Shown here: positions 1-11,048 of the stretch, in pieces
How positions within the stretch are numbered: position 1 is the first letter of the stretch
How the letters are laid out: every line of letters starts with the position of its first letter
Notes under the pieces: model-generated
Databases searched by the model: none
What the model saw: the letters and a program-made list of their open reading frames with translations, nothing else
What the model was told of the DNA's origin: nothing
Program-made: the position numbers and the translations under genes
Origin: Sphagnum compactum
Taxonomy: Eukaryota > Bryophyta > Sphagnopsida > Sphagnales
Direction: 5' to 3'
Length of the DNA stretch: 64,000 nucleotides
Assembly: GCA_965153455.1 (NCBI GenBank)
Contig: OZ234499.1
Coordinates: 3,455,577-3,519,576, forward strand

Positions 1-3000
1 GAAACATTTTGGTAGCTGATGGGCAGTGGAAAGTTAGGGCAGCTAGTCACTGCCATTTATGAGTCTGATACTTGTCAATGAGACACACAAGGTTATGATG
101 GCACTTACACAATGGTTATCTTCAAAGTTTTTTATTGGAGTTTTTGTCTACAATCTCTGATGCCATCACTAAGTGGGGTGTGATGTTGCATGTGGGGCAC
201 ACAGAAGGCGTTAGCGGTGCATTTATTATTATGATGTAGTAGGCAGAAGGGAAACCCTACATTTGGTGTGGGAAATTTGAGGTGTGGCTATTCTTGTGCA
301 CTACTGGTTTGGATCTCGAGTTTCATGTTCCATGATTTTTTGGACCATTCTTTTTACAATGGATTCACCCCATCTCATGCACATATATGTTTTGCACCAA
401 ATCTCATCTTGTTTTACGTTGAGTCAATTTATCTTTTCTGCTTTTAAGTCTGCTAAACAAGCTCAGTTCTTTGTGTTTCTGAAGGTGAATATGGTTGTGA
501 AGAGCTGCTTCTACTAATGTGTATTAAGTTTGGACATTGAGTGAGAAGATTATGTAATGATGTTCCACATGAGGCCAAAAATGAAAAGGATTAGACCAGG
601 TTCTTCAGGTGTAGGCTGGGTTTCGACACATGATGTTATTAGGATATATACAATTATGATCCTGTCTTGCAATAGCACAAGAAGTTTTACTACAGGGTGG
701 ATTCTTGGGCATAACTGAAATTGTGTCCTTCAAACTGGATATCAGGCGGCAAGCTGTTTGTGGGCCAGAATTTGTCAACTCAGTGAAACAGTTGTCAACA
801 GGCCAGCCTTGTCAGTGTGACTGAGTTCATGGTCTACTGCATGCCAGCTATGTGTAAGTTCCACCTTTTATGTCTTTTGTCCGTGCTCATGAAAAGCCTG
901 TAGAATCTTGTTCCCCTGAGAATATCAGATTGCACAGGTACCACAGTTAAAGCTCTCAATGTGGCAATGACTAGCAACCAGGATTGCAGCAACAGCAGGA
1001 GCTTGTTATGATGGTCGCTGGCCCTCAGTGCTGATAATGAATGGTTGCACCTGTGCCTGTGCAACCTCACTCCCTTTCCTCTTGCAGTGACTGCTGGGAT
1101 ACCATATATCAACAACTTGGTATCCACCAGGATCAGCTCCCAAGGGCATGGTCCCATGAATGTGCCACTGGCTGTAGAACCACCAACACCAACACCACAT
1201 GACAGAGGTACTGAGTTTGAACCCTGGGTCCCTCTGTCTCTGGTTCTGGTGGGAGGGTGACAAGAGGACCCAAAGGAAAAAGGCACTCTCACCTTAGAGG
1301 CTTGATATAGTTGGGTAGTGATTAGCTGTAGGATAAGGCACCAGCAAGAGAAACACAGTTCAGCCTGTAGTCTGTACCTATTGTCAGATTCCAAAAAGCT
1401 GATATTCCCTCCTAGAATAGTTATCTATTTTCAAAGATCTCTCAGGAGTAGTTGAAGTCATCAAGTTGTTGAATCTCTTGAAGATGTAATGCTGCAAAAT
1501 CCTTTTGGTTTCTCATCTCGGTGGACAGATTCAACTGGCAGTTCTGAAAGCTAGAATAGGTGGTCTCCTGACAGGTGGTCTGGTAGGATTTCTTGGAATT
1601 TAGCAATAGCTGAAAACATGAAAATGCTTGACATAATAGATGAAGCATTGTCAGCCAGAATTTCCTGGTAATTAATTGATTCACCAGAGATGAATAATTT
1701 CAACCTATATGAAAATTTATGGTTCCATTTGAAAAAGAAATTCACCCCTCTGAACAGATCATTTGTAGCATCCTTGTTGACATAGTCTGTTGTATGACTA
1801 GTTAAATTCTGTTAAAAATAAACAAACATGAATGCTCAAAATAGTAATCCCACAAGCACTGACCATGAGCAAACTGATAAGGATTATACTACTAGTGCTC
1901 ATTTGTGAGATGGCATGAAAACACAAAGTAAACTTAGGAACTGTGATTTTTGTCTGTTTTTATGTGAATTATAAAGTCATGCCTCCCTTCCAATTACTGA
2001 TACATAGCGAAGTGTGCACTTACTACAGATGAAACTGTTGTAACAGCTAACCAAACATGTCTTTAGAAGGGTGCAAGTGTAAGCTAGAGGAACCGGGTTC
2101 TCAGAAACCAGCTCTTGAACAAACAATCAATCAATCCAGCTCCAGAGAAAGCTGAAAGCTCCAAATAGACCATCTAAACACAGATCAATGCAAAGTTTCT
2201 GTGTCAAAAGTCTTCTCTATTGAAGCTGGCACCCGAGAAACAAAACACAAATGAGAGCTGTGGAGAGAGTGTACTGAAGCTGAGATTGCACAACATTGTG
2301 ATCAAATCTGAAGACGGAAGCAGACTGCTGAAAACTAGTGTTGACATGCAGCTTGCAGGCACAAAGAAATTGAAGCTGATAGCAGCCTGCGCTGCTCTCA
2401 CAGCTCACTGCATATTCACCAATATTCTGTGTTACATAGCACAGCATTCATGGTAAGAGAAATCCGGTCAGTGCAGGAAGACACCAGTTGAGCTGGGAAA
2501 GACCGATCATAAGGACACAGACTGTAAGTAGTCTTCTGAGCCGATCTGTTGGGAAGAACTCTGTGTATCTGTAACAGTTCTTCATTATGAAGTACATGAT
2601 AACTACTACAAAAGATTCCCATCCTACCTACAACACTTTTGTGACAGACCCACAGTGTCCAGCCTTGTACATGAGGATTGGTAATCCGAGATATTGAAGT
2701 TGCAGCAAAACAGCATAAGCGTTATGATGAAGTAATTGTACTGGGTGATTTTGCAATCAATAGGTAACTGCCATTATGATGGCAATTAAGCTTGAAAGAA
2801 GTCTGAATTCTGCCCCCCACACCTTGAGTCTATGATGTTGCAGGGTGCCAGGACTGTTGTAACTGATCCTTTCTGTGAAGGGGGGAAAAAAAAACAATTC
2901 TTGGCCAGATCTTCATATATGTCCTTGCAGCTACACCCACCACCTTCACCAAAATGCATATAAAGACAGTTTATCTTGTGTCTAGAATTCGGAATTCCTT

Positions 3001-3327
3001 TTTCTCTTGACTGTGATATCTCTAGAACTCTTGCATGATCTTTGGTTTTGATCATCTGACAGAGTTTGTGTCATCTTCTTTCAGTTCTTGCTTCCTGCTT
3101 GATTTTGCTTCCACTGCTAGCAGATTGTTGCTGCTTTGAGAATGACTTTGTAGAGTTTAGTATGCAAGTCTGGATCAGCAGCAGGGACTGTAAAGAGAAT
3201 TGAGGCAAAGAGCAGCATTCTGGAACCTGTAGGAAGAACTCACACGACCATGTCTGTAATCTGCTGCAACAACAAAAAAAGTAGCTGTAGAAGACTAGGC
3301 CACATTCATGTTAGCGTTCTGAAGAAC
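1..3327. other. Region without a recognisable gene
   Basis: The longest open frame (834-1394, minus) has no recognisable domain and no splice partners. The segment around 1195-1260 reads like the tail of a short dispersed element, with a tRNA-B-box-like GAGTTTGAACCC near 1210, but I could not find its partner box. The stretch just before the PLAT gene (about 3060-3327) is probably its promoter and 5' UTR. No clear TATA box was identified. Confidence 0.4.
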
Positions 3328-3927
3328 ATGGATGAGCTTGTTCTTCACCTGGTAAAGTTTGTCGTCGCATTGCTGTTGCTTCTTCACCATGCAGATCATC
3401 CAGTAGCTGCTGCTGCTCATGGCCATAAAACTGCCGTACTAGAATCTCAACCTGCACTTCCGGCAGGCATGAGATTTCTGGTATCAGCAGCCGCTTCTAT
3501 ACCCGCAAGTCCTACATCAGGAGCGTCGTCCCCCGCAGCGCCCGTAAGTACGTGCTTGTATACGGTGATCACCGAGACTGGGAATAAACTAGGAGCCGGC
3601 ACGGACGCCAAGGTGAGCGTCAAATTCTACAACAAGAGCGGAGACGCGGTGACGTTCCAGGATCTGGAGAACGGCCAAGACGACAACTTCGAGCGTGGCA
3701 GCACAGATACTTTCGAGGCCTTGGAGGGCCCGTGCGTAACTGGGATCTGCCGAATGTGGCTCACACACGACAACACCGGCATCTTTCCTGCATGGTATGT
3801 CCAGAGCGTCAAAGTGTCGCAAGGGAGAGAGATGAAAACATTCCGGGTCATGCAGTGGGTGAGCCGTCACAACTCCGACGACTACGCGTCGTTGCTCATG
3901 TCAGAGTGCGACTATTTCTCTCCATAA
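3328..3927 (+). CDS. Secreted PLAT/LH2-domain protein (PLAT1/2/3-like)
   Basis: A single-exon gene of 199 codons. I chose the ATG at 3328 because it begins a signal peptide: a short N-terminus, a Leu/Val/Ala-rich core (residues about 8-19) and small residues to about 30. An in-frame ATG at 3250 would add 26 residues and bury the signal. Residues 34-75 are a Ser/Ala/Pro-rich linker. The PLAT beta-sandwich covers about 76-180: a CLYTVITETG start, the GTDAKVSVKFYN strand, the DNFERGSTDTFE segment and the GIFPAWYVQSVKVS strand. Plant stand-alone PLAT proteins of about 180-200 residues are ER or secreted and stress-linked; that role is inferred from the family. Base composition is clearly more GC-rich than the flanks. 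The gene is convergent with the UBX gene at 6163. Lipoxygenase is excluded because no catalytic domain follows. Confidence 0.9.
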   Translation: MDELVLHLVKFVVALLLLLHHADHPVAAAAHGHKTAVLESQPALPAGMRFLVSAAASIPASPTSGASSPAAPVSTCLYTVITETGNKLGAGTDAKVSVKFYNKSGDAVTFQDLENGQDDNFERGSTDTFEALEGPCVTGICRMWLTHDNTGIFPAWYVQSVKVSQGREMKTFRVMQWVSRHNSDDYASLLMSECDYFSP

Positions 3928-4000
3928 AAACACCATTCGCATAGTAATCAGAAGCTCACGCACGCGCATCTCCCTCACGCTCACTCGCTCTCGCGAGAGC

Positions 4001-4001
4001 G

Positions 4002-4037
<36 letters not shown>

Positions 4038-4039
4038 TC
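4001..4039. repeat. (CT)n/(CA)n compound microsatellite
   Basis: A run of CT dinucleotides passes directly into CA dinucleotides about 75 bp after the PLAT stop codon, probably in its 3' UTR. Confidence 0.9.
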
Positions 4040-6162
4040 TCTTGCACACTTATTTAGGTAATGCCATCAGCCTTGGGCTTTTTATCTTACACAAAACATC
4101 CCCAAAAATGCATTTAGGAAAACAAAACTCCATTACAAAACTTTTCATCCATCTTAAATATGTGACATGCAATAGATTGTAATGGGTGTTGGATTTTTTG
4201 GGTTCCCAACGTGTCCTAATCAAGTTCCCAAACGATTCGGTAACATGTTCCCAATATTACCACACTTTTATCTCATATGTTTTGCCAAAGTTTATCCTCT
4301 ATTCAACTATAGAAGTGGGGAAGCACCCCCATGTAACTAATACAAAGATGAATAAATACATATAAACCCCCTTACAAAACTGAAACCACAATATATCTTG
4401 AGGGTCCATTACACAAGCCTAAGACTACAGTCTACAACATCATTATTTTTATTTTATTTGTTGGGGGGGGCAATTTTTTCCAAAATGGCAAAAATTAGTG
4501 TGTTTTGGTCACCAAATTTCAAGAAAAATTCATCCTTCCAGTTATGCTCACTTATCTTACAGATTTGGCGTACCTTAAATTGAATGATAAGTTTTTAAAA
4601 ATCTTGACATGACATTATTTCATTCATGTACTTTTACACACATCACGATTATCCTTTTCTTGCAAAGGAGGGGGCCATGGCTTGAAATTTTCATTTAAGA
4701 AACCTTTTGCTTTTGAGAGTTATTTTAATTATTGGATCCAACCAAAATCATCAAGGTCATGTGTGGAAGGAAGGTTGAAGGCATTTTATTTTGATTTTTC
4801 TCTACATCCAATCTGCCTAATTTGGGGGCAATTTGCAAAAGAATGGGAATGAGAATATGATTACCTAGTATAGAGAAACCTTAGTTAATTTGGTGCAATA
4901 CTTGGCCAATATTTTCTATGGCTTGTCCAATTCATGCACCATGCATGGTCCATCCATCTTACACTAGAAACAATTGAACAACCCATTCAAAGGATCCTTG
5001 TAGGTTTACAAGGAAACTAAAATGAGTGACATGAAACACTATTTCTCAACACCTCTCAAATTTTGTTTAAGACTTAAATTGAGAGAGTTACAATGTGTTA
5101 CATCCAAACAAATAAGACAAACAAACAAACACCTTTCTTAATACACAGACATAGTGAAACCCCCTACCCTCACTAAAGTTTGTGCCACAACAGAGCAAGC
5201 ACCTTACATGCAGCAAATCGTCTATTACCAAACATTCAATAGTTGATTGTTGTGTTTGAAGATTCAGGTAAGGTTGGAGTGTGTTCTAAGGCTGTTTTTT
5301 TTTTTCTCTCCCAATACTCTCACCCATTTTGGGAGGCTCTAACTTTTGCGTTTCCTACCCAATTTGGAGTCTGTAAAGGGCTATTGGTGGCTAGACTTGT
5401 GCACTAGCCAAAAGTCGCGGAATGGCAACTCCATCAAATGCAAGATGGCTGAACCCTAGCTCAGAGAGCTGCTAAGTGTTCAGTGACCAGCCTATCTACC
5501 CTATGGTGTTTTGGAATTGCTTCAGGTGATGATGGTTAGTGAGCCTCTAGCATTTACCTAGTAGTCACCTGTGATCCTACCTATCTATCTACCTAAAGGA
5601 CCTATCTTTCACAGAAGGTTAGCAAACCCAATGTCAGCTCAGTTGGGCCGGAATCTACATTGCTTCAGTCTGGTCTATTCACTTACATTTGAATTTTGTT
5701 AAGTATCACATCAAATTTTCAGGTTTCTAAGCAGCAGAGATGGGTAAAGTTACTAGGGGACAAAATGTGTAAGAGGGCAATTTAGTCAGATGCACGAAGA
5801 GCCGTTTGCCTGACCAGCTTACACTAAAATTGTAATTATACTCTATGACAAAGGCTCTATGACTCTCATTGCTCATTAAGTGTTGTTGCCAAGGTTCCTC
5901 TGCAATCTCATAGATCTGTCTTTTTACTTCTGTTTTGAACTTGTCGAGAATTAGCTGTCGAGAATAACATAGTACAATGGAAAATAGCAGCAATCAATCC
6001 TACAGTTAAGTCTTGTTATCTGCTTGTAAACTGAAGTAGACTCACATGATCTTTGATTCTAGTAAAGTACTCTTGAGCTGCAATTCAACTCGTGTTGTGT
6101 GGTTAACCCCTATCAGTAAGGCATTGGGAGGAAAGTTGTGTAGAGTGTTCACCTGTCGATTC
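4040..6162. other. Intergenic stretch between the convergent PLAT and UBX genes
   Basis: No credible coding region. An AATAAA-type hexamer near 4350 could serve PLAT polyadenylation. A tetranucleotide (CTAT)n patch lies near 5580. The right end should hold the 3' UTR of the minus-strand UBX gene. Confidence 0.5.
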
Positions 6163-9100
6163 TCAACATGTCCTTGGAGTTAGGGGGAGAGACATGGGGA
6201 CATTCAGGGACTCCCGCATAGCAAGATAGTCTGCTCTTATTATAGGAGGCTGGATTGTCTGGACTGCCTGAAACTTGAGGAGTGCAGTGGGTACAAGGTT
6301 GACCTGCTCCAAGGTGACTAGTCTTCCATCAGGGTTGGGACCTGATGGAACAACACCAGTTCTTGTGCTATTCCATCCAGTGCCAATCACTCTGGGAAGC
6401 AAGAGCTTAAATGGAGTTGTGCTGTCTCTCAATGCGGAAGCCACAAACTGCACCATTAACCATTAACTACCATGAGTAGTATGGCCAGAGTAAAAGCACA
6501 ATTGGAAATTCTTGATTTGATTTCACTTCCAACGACAAAGGAGCACATGCAGTTTATCATCCAAGGGACATAACATTGGCCATTTGTGAATCATCACTTA
6601 GTGGAAGGGGTCAAGAGGTCATACCTGATAAAGTGAGGTTGTTGGCTCACTTGGAAGGAACAGACCTTGCAGAATGGTTCTATCTGGAAACAGGACACGA
6701 ATGATGGCTGCCCAATATTGCTTTCTGCAATGTCTTTCTTTGTGTGAGTTTGGGTTCATCTCAATTCTCCACTGTCCCCGGTGATTTTGCTGCATCATAT
6801 CTGCCCTGTCTAGCTCCTCTCCAGAGACTTCAAAGCAAGAGTCAGGAACTTGTACCTTTGCAGTCTTCACATTGTCCAAGGCATAAAAGAGACGGATCTG
6901 TTCTGGGTTCCGGGCGATTGTGAGGGGTTAGAGTTTTGCCATTTTGACACACAAATTGGTGGCACAAGAAGGTTAGCATATGGAACTACTCCCATCACCA
7001 CTGGTTGGAAGGATAACCACACAATAACAGCTGAAATGTGAAGATCTCTCGACCCTCAGAATGACTGCATCCTTGTCAGAGGCAGACATTTCTCACCATA
7101 TTTTATGCTGGATAGTTTGCCTTGCAGTGAAGAAGTAAGAGACTCCTTTCATAAGAAACTGAAAGCTTTGAGTTCACTCACAACTGGAAGGAGCAAGAGT
7201 AACTGTGCCCAATGGATAATAAATTAGATGCTTATACATGATCAAATGTCTGGATGATATATTCATGGTGGTGAGGTTATTCACCTGTCTATCAATGTGT
7301 TTGGGCCAAGACAATGATGTTGACAAGGGAATTCTAGGCGATTTTGGCTTGACAAGAATATTTGGTTCCAGAAGTTTGATAGTGTGCTTGATTATCTCAA
7401 GCTCTTCCTGTGATGGTTCATCCATCACACCCATGACTTCCACCCCCTGATCAAAGAGCTGGAACCCAACACTTCCCAAAAGCTTCATCCCATCCATTGC
7501 CATCCCCTGCATCTGCCTGTTTGTTTTTGCCATCCACACAGTGCGGAATCTTTCAGCCTTTGGGGCATTCACAATGTTCTTCAGGAGGCTCAAAAGCTCT
7601 CGAGTTGCATCAAATGGAGCACCTGCCAAGAATGTATTAACCGCTTCTGTTAACTTCAGCCTTGCTTCAATGACATGACAAGTGTTGTTGGAGGCTTCTT
7701 GAGCCAAAATACTGATCCCCAAAAGTTTTCTTCCTTCTGTTTTTCCCACAGTTGGAAATTTTTCTTGTTTTGTGGAGTCTTGGGGTTGTGGGACACATGA
7801 GTGTCGCATTGAGTTTGATACGCAAGCATCCATGTGTTCTGAAGCTTCAGCCATGGAACACCACCACATATGACAAATTGGACACACAAATTTCTTCTCA
7901 GGCTTCTTCTCCTGATCAAAAGCGATGGCCAAGAGAGTCAGATACCAATGACAAACGCTCTAGTGATCTCATACTATATGTGTACAATTCAAAGACAGAC
8001 AAGAAACTAGCCCAAAGGCAGGTTAAAAATTGCCTGCAAATAGAAGACGGCAGTCTCACAGGGTTCAACTGGACCTCGTAGTACTTAAATTGTGGCTTCT
8101 CTTGCAGAGGGTTTCAAACCTAGGCATATTTTATTGCATATCAGGAGCCAAAAACCACAGACGACCAAGAGCGAAGTGTCTAACCTAAGCTTGCAGATCA
8201 AAAGTGGATTGTTTGGGAAAGTCACTGGCTCTCTTCATTGAGGCTCGACATATGAACCTGTTTGGTAAAACTATTATGAGATAATCAATCAAACCATGTG
8301 TGCAACTGGGTGGGGTCTGTACCCTCAAACACAATGTCTCTTCCCAAGCAGGAAATAGTACACAACACTTGCACATTTTTTTCATGGATAGACAAAGAAT
8401 CTCGATCATGCTCACAGATGTCACTTCTGCAGTGATCAATTGCTAACTGACTCCAAGAAATTTGAGTTGTTTTGCAAGTCAAAAGCAGACCTCCTAGATC
8501 AATTCTCTTGATTGGGAAATTGATTTTGGGGTGAGGAGTAAAACAGATTGGCAATGTCTAGTGTGGTTCAAGAGGAGAGAGGAAGAGATTCTTCAATACC
8601 ACCTTGATTGATCTCACAGGGCCTGCATTTTCGAGTTTGGGGTTTGTAGCATTCGCACCTCTTGGATGATCGCTCATGGTTTGCACACCAACAAGCACAG
8701 GCAACCTAGCGTCGGCGCAAGTTGTCTCACATTTGAAGGAAGCTTCTGGATCTCTGAACGTGCAACGACGTTTAGGTAACCCTAAAGACTCCAGTAGGAG
8801 TGTCTTGTTCAATGTTGTTGTTGTTGTTGCCGCCGTCTGAGGTCGCTGCTCCACCTGACCAAGATCTGCAATAATGGCCGGTTGTTCCACCTTGCGAGTT
8901 TGAAAATTGCTTGGATGTCTTTCTCTTCCTTCCCATTGCCATCTCCGTTCATTCTCCTCTGCATGCTGCTGTCGGTTCTCGCCAATTAGCGATTTCCAAT
9001 CCTTCCGATTTAACACGAACTTGCTGTAACCTCCCACTGCTTTTGCAGCGGAAGCAATCGTGGGAACGAAAGCAGCGGAAGATAAAGACGACGACATTGA

Positions 9101-9289
9101 TGGTATTGATACTTTTCGACCTTCCCCTAGGCACAACATATCGCTACTACTTCTACCTCTATCACCTCCTCTTGGTGTAACATATGATGCTTCTTCACCC
9201 ACAACACTCGGCGGAGAATCGTCGATCCGAAACTGAAATCTCTTTATCACCTTTGTTTCTTTACCTTTCTTCCTCGATAAGCTCGGCAT
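6163..9289 (-). CDS. Plant UBX-domain protein with zinc finger and PUB domain (PUX2/UBXN6-like), 4 exons
   Basis: Predicted exons, minus strand in reading order: 9289-8603, 7911-7285, 6897-6625 and 6447-6163. All junctions are phase 0 with GT/AG ends, giving 623 residues. Residues 1-229 are a polar N-terminus of unknown function. A C2HC zinc finger uses C239, C242, H255 and C259. A PUB domain lies at about 329-412, with the segment LLGSVGFQLF. Exon 3 opens with DRQ/IRLFYAL, as before the UBX domain of UBXN6. The UBX domain lies at about 499-590 (IIRVLFPDRTILQG, then LVPTALLKF). PUX2 and UBXN6 are p97/CDC48 cofactors, so this is likely a cytosolic or membrane-associated CDC48 adaptor. The usual FPR loop of UBX domains appears only as LPR, so p97 contact may rest mainly on PUB. 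Exon 1 and its join are the least certain part. PUX2 of Arabidopsis is markedly shorter, mainly at the N-terminus. Confidence 0.82.
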
Positions 9290-9439
9290 ATTGAATCAGT
9301 CTTCTGCGGTGGTAGTCGTGATATATGCATTACACTCTTCCTTTAGTGCTTGTCATCATCGATGTTGCAACAATTATACTTTCTTTACAAAGAGAAACTA
9401 CGACTTCACCAATATTGGATTCTCAGACGCAACAACAAC

Positions 9440-10200
9440 AAAATTTCTATTCGTCTTGTTCTTGTTCAGGATGTTCAATTCTGTCTTGTTCTTACGACAA
9501 ATTTCCAATTCGTTTCGCCACAAAGCAAATCTTGACACAACAGACTCTTCAATTCTCTTCAACAAACCTTTCAAGCCAGTCTCGTCAATAACAACAAAAT
9601 GTTCTATTCTCTCTTATTCTTCACAACAAAAAAATTCAATCCATTTCGTCACTAAACCAATCTTGACACAAGCACGAGAAGAAGAAGAAAATGCTCAATT
9701 CTCTTTCGTTCTTCACCTAAAACATTACAATTTCATTCCGTCATCGAACCAATCTTGAGACAACCAAAATAACAACAAAATTATGTTCTATTCACTCTCT
9801 TATTCTTCACCAAATTTATTTTAGTCCATTCCTTAACACTAAACCAATCTTGACACAACTACAACAACGACAACAAGATGTTCAATTCTCTTGTATTCTT
9901 CACCAAAAACATTTGGATTACATTCCGTTACTAAGGCTATTAATCTTGACACAACCACAACAATAAGAAAATGTTCAATTCTCTCTCATTCTTCTTCACC
10001 TTCAAAAATCCGATTTCATTCCTTCACTAAACCAATCTTGACACAACTACAACAATGACAACAAGATCGTCAATTCTCTTGTATTCTTCACCAAAAACAT
10101 TTGGATTTCATTCAGTCACTTAAGCAATTAATCTTGACACAAGAAGAAGAAGAAGAAGAAGAAGAAAATGTTCAATTCTCTCTTTTTTCTTCATGATAAT
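9440..10200. repeat. Degenerate tandem array upstream of the UBX gene
   Basis: A unit of roughly 90-120 bp recurs about seven times. Each contains versions of TGTTCAATTCTCTCTTATTC, an ATTTCATTCCGTCACTAAACC block and CTTGACACAACAACAACA. Copies are recognisable near 9470, 9600, 9700, 9785, 9880, 9970, 10060 and 10165. The array starts about 150 bp upstream of the UBX start codon, so it sits in that gene's promoter or 5' UTR. Open frames across it are products of the repeat. Confidence 0.75.
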
Positions 10201-10264
10201 TTTCCAAATTCATGGTGCAATTCCTCCACTCTCCACAAAACGACTGCAGAAACATCAAATTTGT

Positions 10265-10850
10265 GGAACGGACAAAGCAAAAGAAACACATTTAGCCCCT
10301 CGCACTTGGTGCTTTTAGACCCTTTCCATCATATGCGGTCACGATTTCCTCTCCACTACTTCAATCCAACGGCACTAATTAAACAAGGAATAAGTAAACA
10401 TTTATGATTTGAGACCCTTTCCATTATATACTGTCACGATTTTCTCTACCAACAATTCAATCCAATGGCACCGATTAAACAAGGAAGAAGTACATATTTA
10501 GCTCCAAGGCTCTTGGTGGTTTTAGACCTATCCTTCATATGCGGCCCGGGTGAACCAACACTCACCTTGGTACCTTTACCTTTTTGAGTGAGGCCTCTTA
10601 TAGTGGCCATTGGATTAAGCCCAAAAAATTTAGATTTGAACTCAAGAGACCCTGATTTAGTCTATTAAGCATGGGATATTTCTAATATTTAAAAATAATA
10701 TGAATGGATTTTGGGATCTTACCATGGTACCAACATGGGTGCCATCATTATATGCGGTCACAATTTTCTCTACCTACAATTCAATCCAACAGCACCGATT
10801 AGAGAAGGAACAACTAAACATGTATCATTTATGTATTGCTCGGTAGTCTC
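10265..10850. repeat. Second degenerate repeat, about four dispersed copies
   Basis: A block of about 100 bp recurs near 10300, 10410, 10500 (partial) and 10745. It contains CCATCATATGCGGTCACGAT, CTCTACC.ACAATTCAATCCAA and GCACCGATTAAACAAGGAA. The last copies are split by the LTR-like fragment at 10540-10735. Confidence 0.65.
10540..10735 (-). mobile_element. LTR-like fragment related to the one at 62817
   Basis: Read on the minus strand it contains GGTACC, then GTGAGTGTTGGTTCACCC, with a TTTTTTGGGCTTAATCC block ahead of them. The LTR-like sequence upstream of the IF-3 gene has the same order: TTTTTGGGTTGATGC, then GGCACC, then GTAAGTGCTGGTTCACCC. Boundaries are approximate. Confidence 0.45.
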
Positions 10851-10934
10851 CATAGCTTATAATTCAAAGGTTGATAACTTGATAGTTTTACAAACACTTG
10901 TTGTAACAATATATTTTTCTTGTATGTCTCGCAT

Positions 10935-11045
10935 CACTACAACAAAAGGTGTCCCTGTATGCCAAGTGATTTCATTGGATTATGAGTGAATTCACGAACC
11001 TAGTGAACAAGGATTAATGAACTGCACCCACATTTTGTAATAGTG
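10935..11045. mobile_element. CACTA-type MITE, 111 bp
   Basis: It starts CACTACAACAAAAGG and ends CATTTTGTAATAGTG, so the ends are CACTA-superfamily inverted repeats. It is flanked by CAT on both sides (10932-10934 and 11046-11048), the 3-bp target duplication expected of this superfamily. The interior shares GTGAATTCA and TAATGAACTGCACCCACA with the copy at 56757-56910. No coding capacity. Confidence 0.85.
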
Positions 11046-11048
11046 CAT

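Noticed and set aside
834-1394. 186-codon minus-strand open frame
   Set aside because: Biased composition, overlaps other frames, no domain, no splice context, and part of it lies in what looks like a dispersed repeat.
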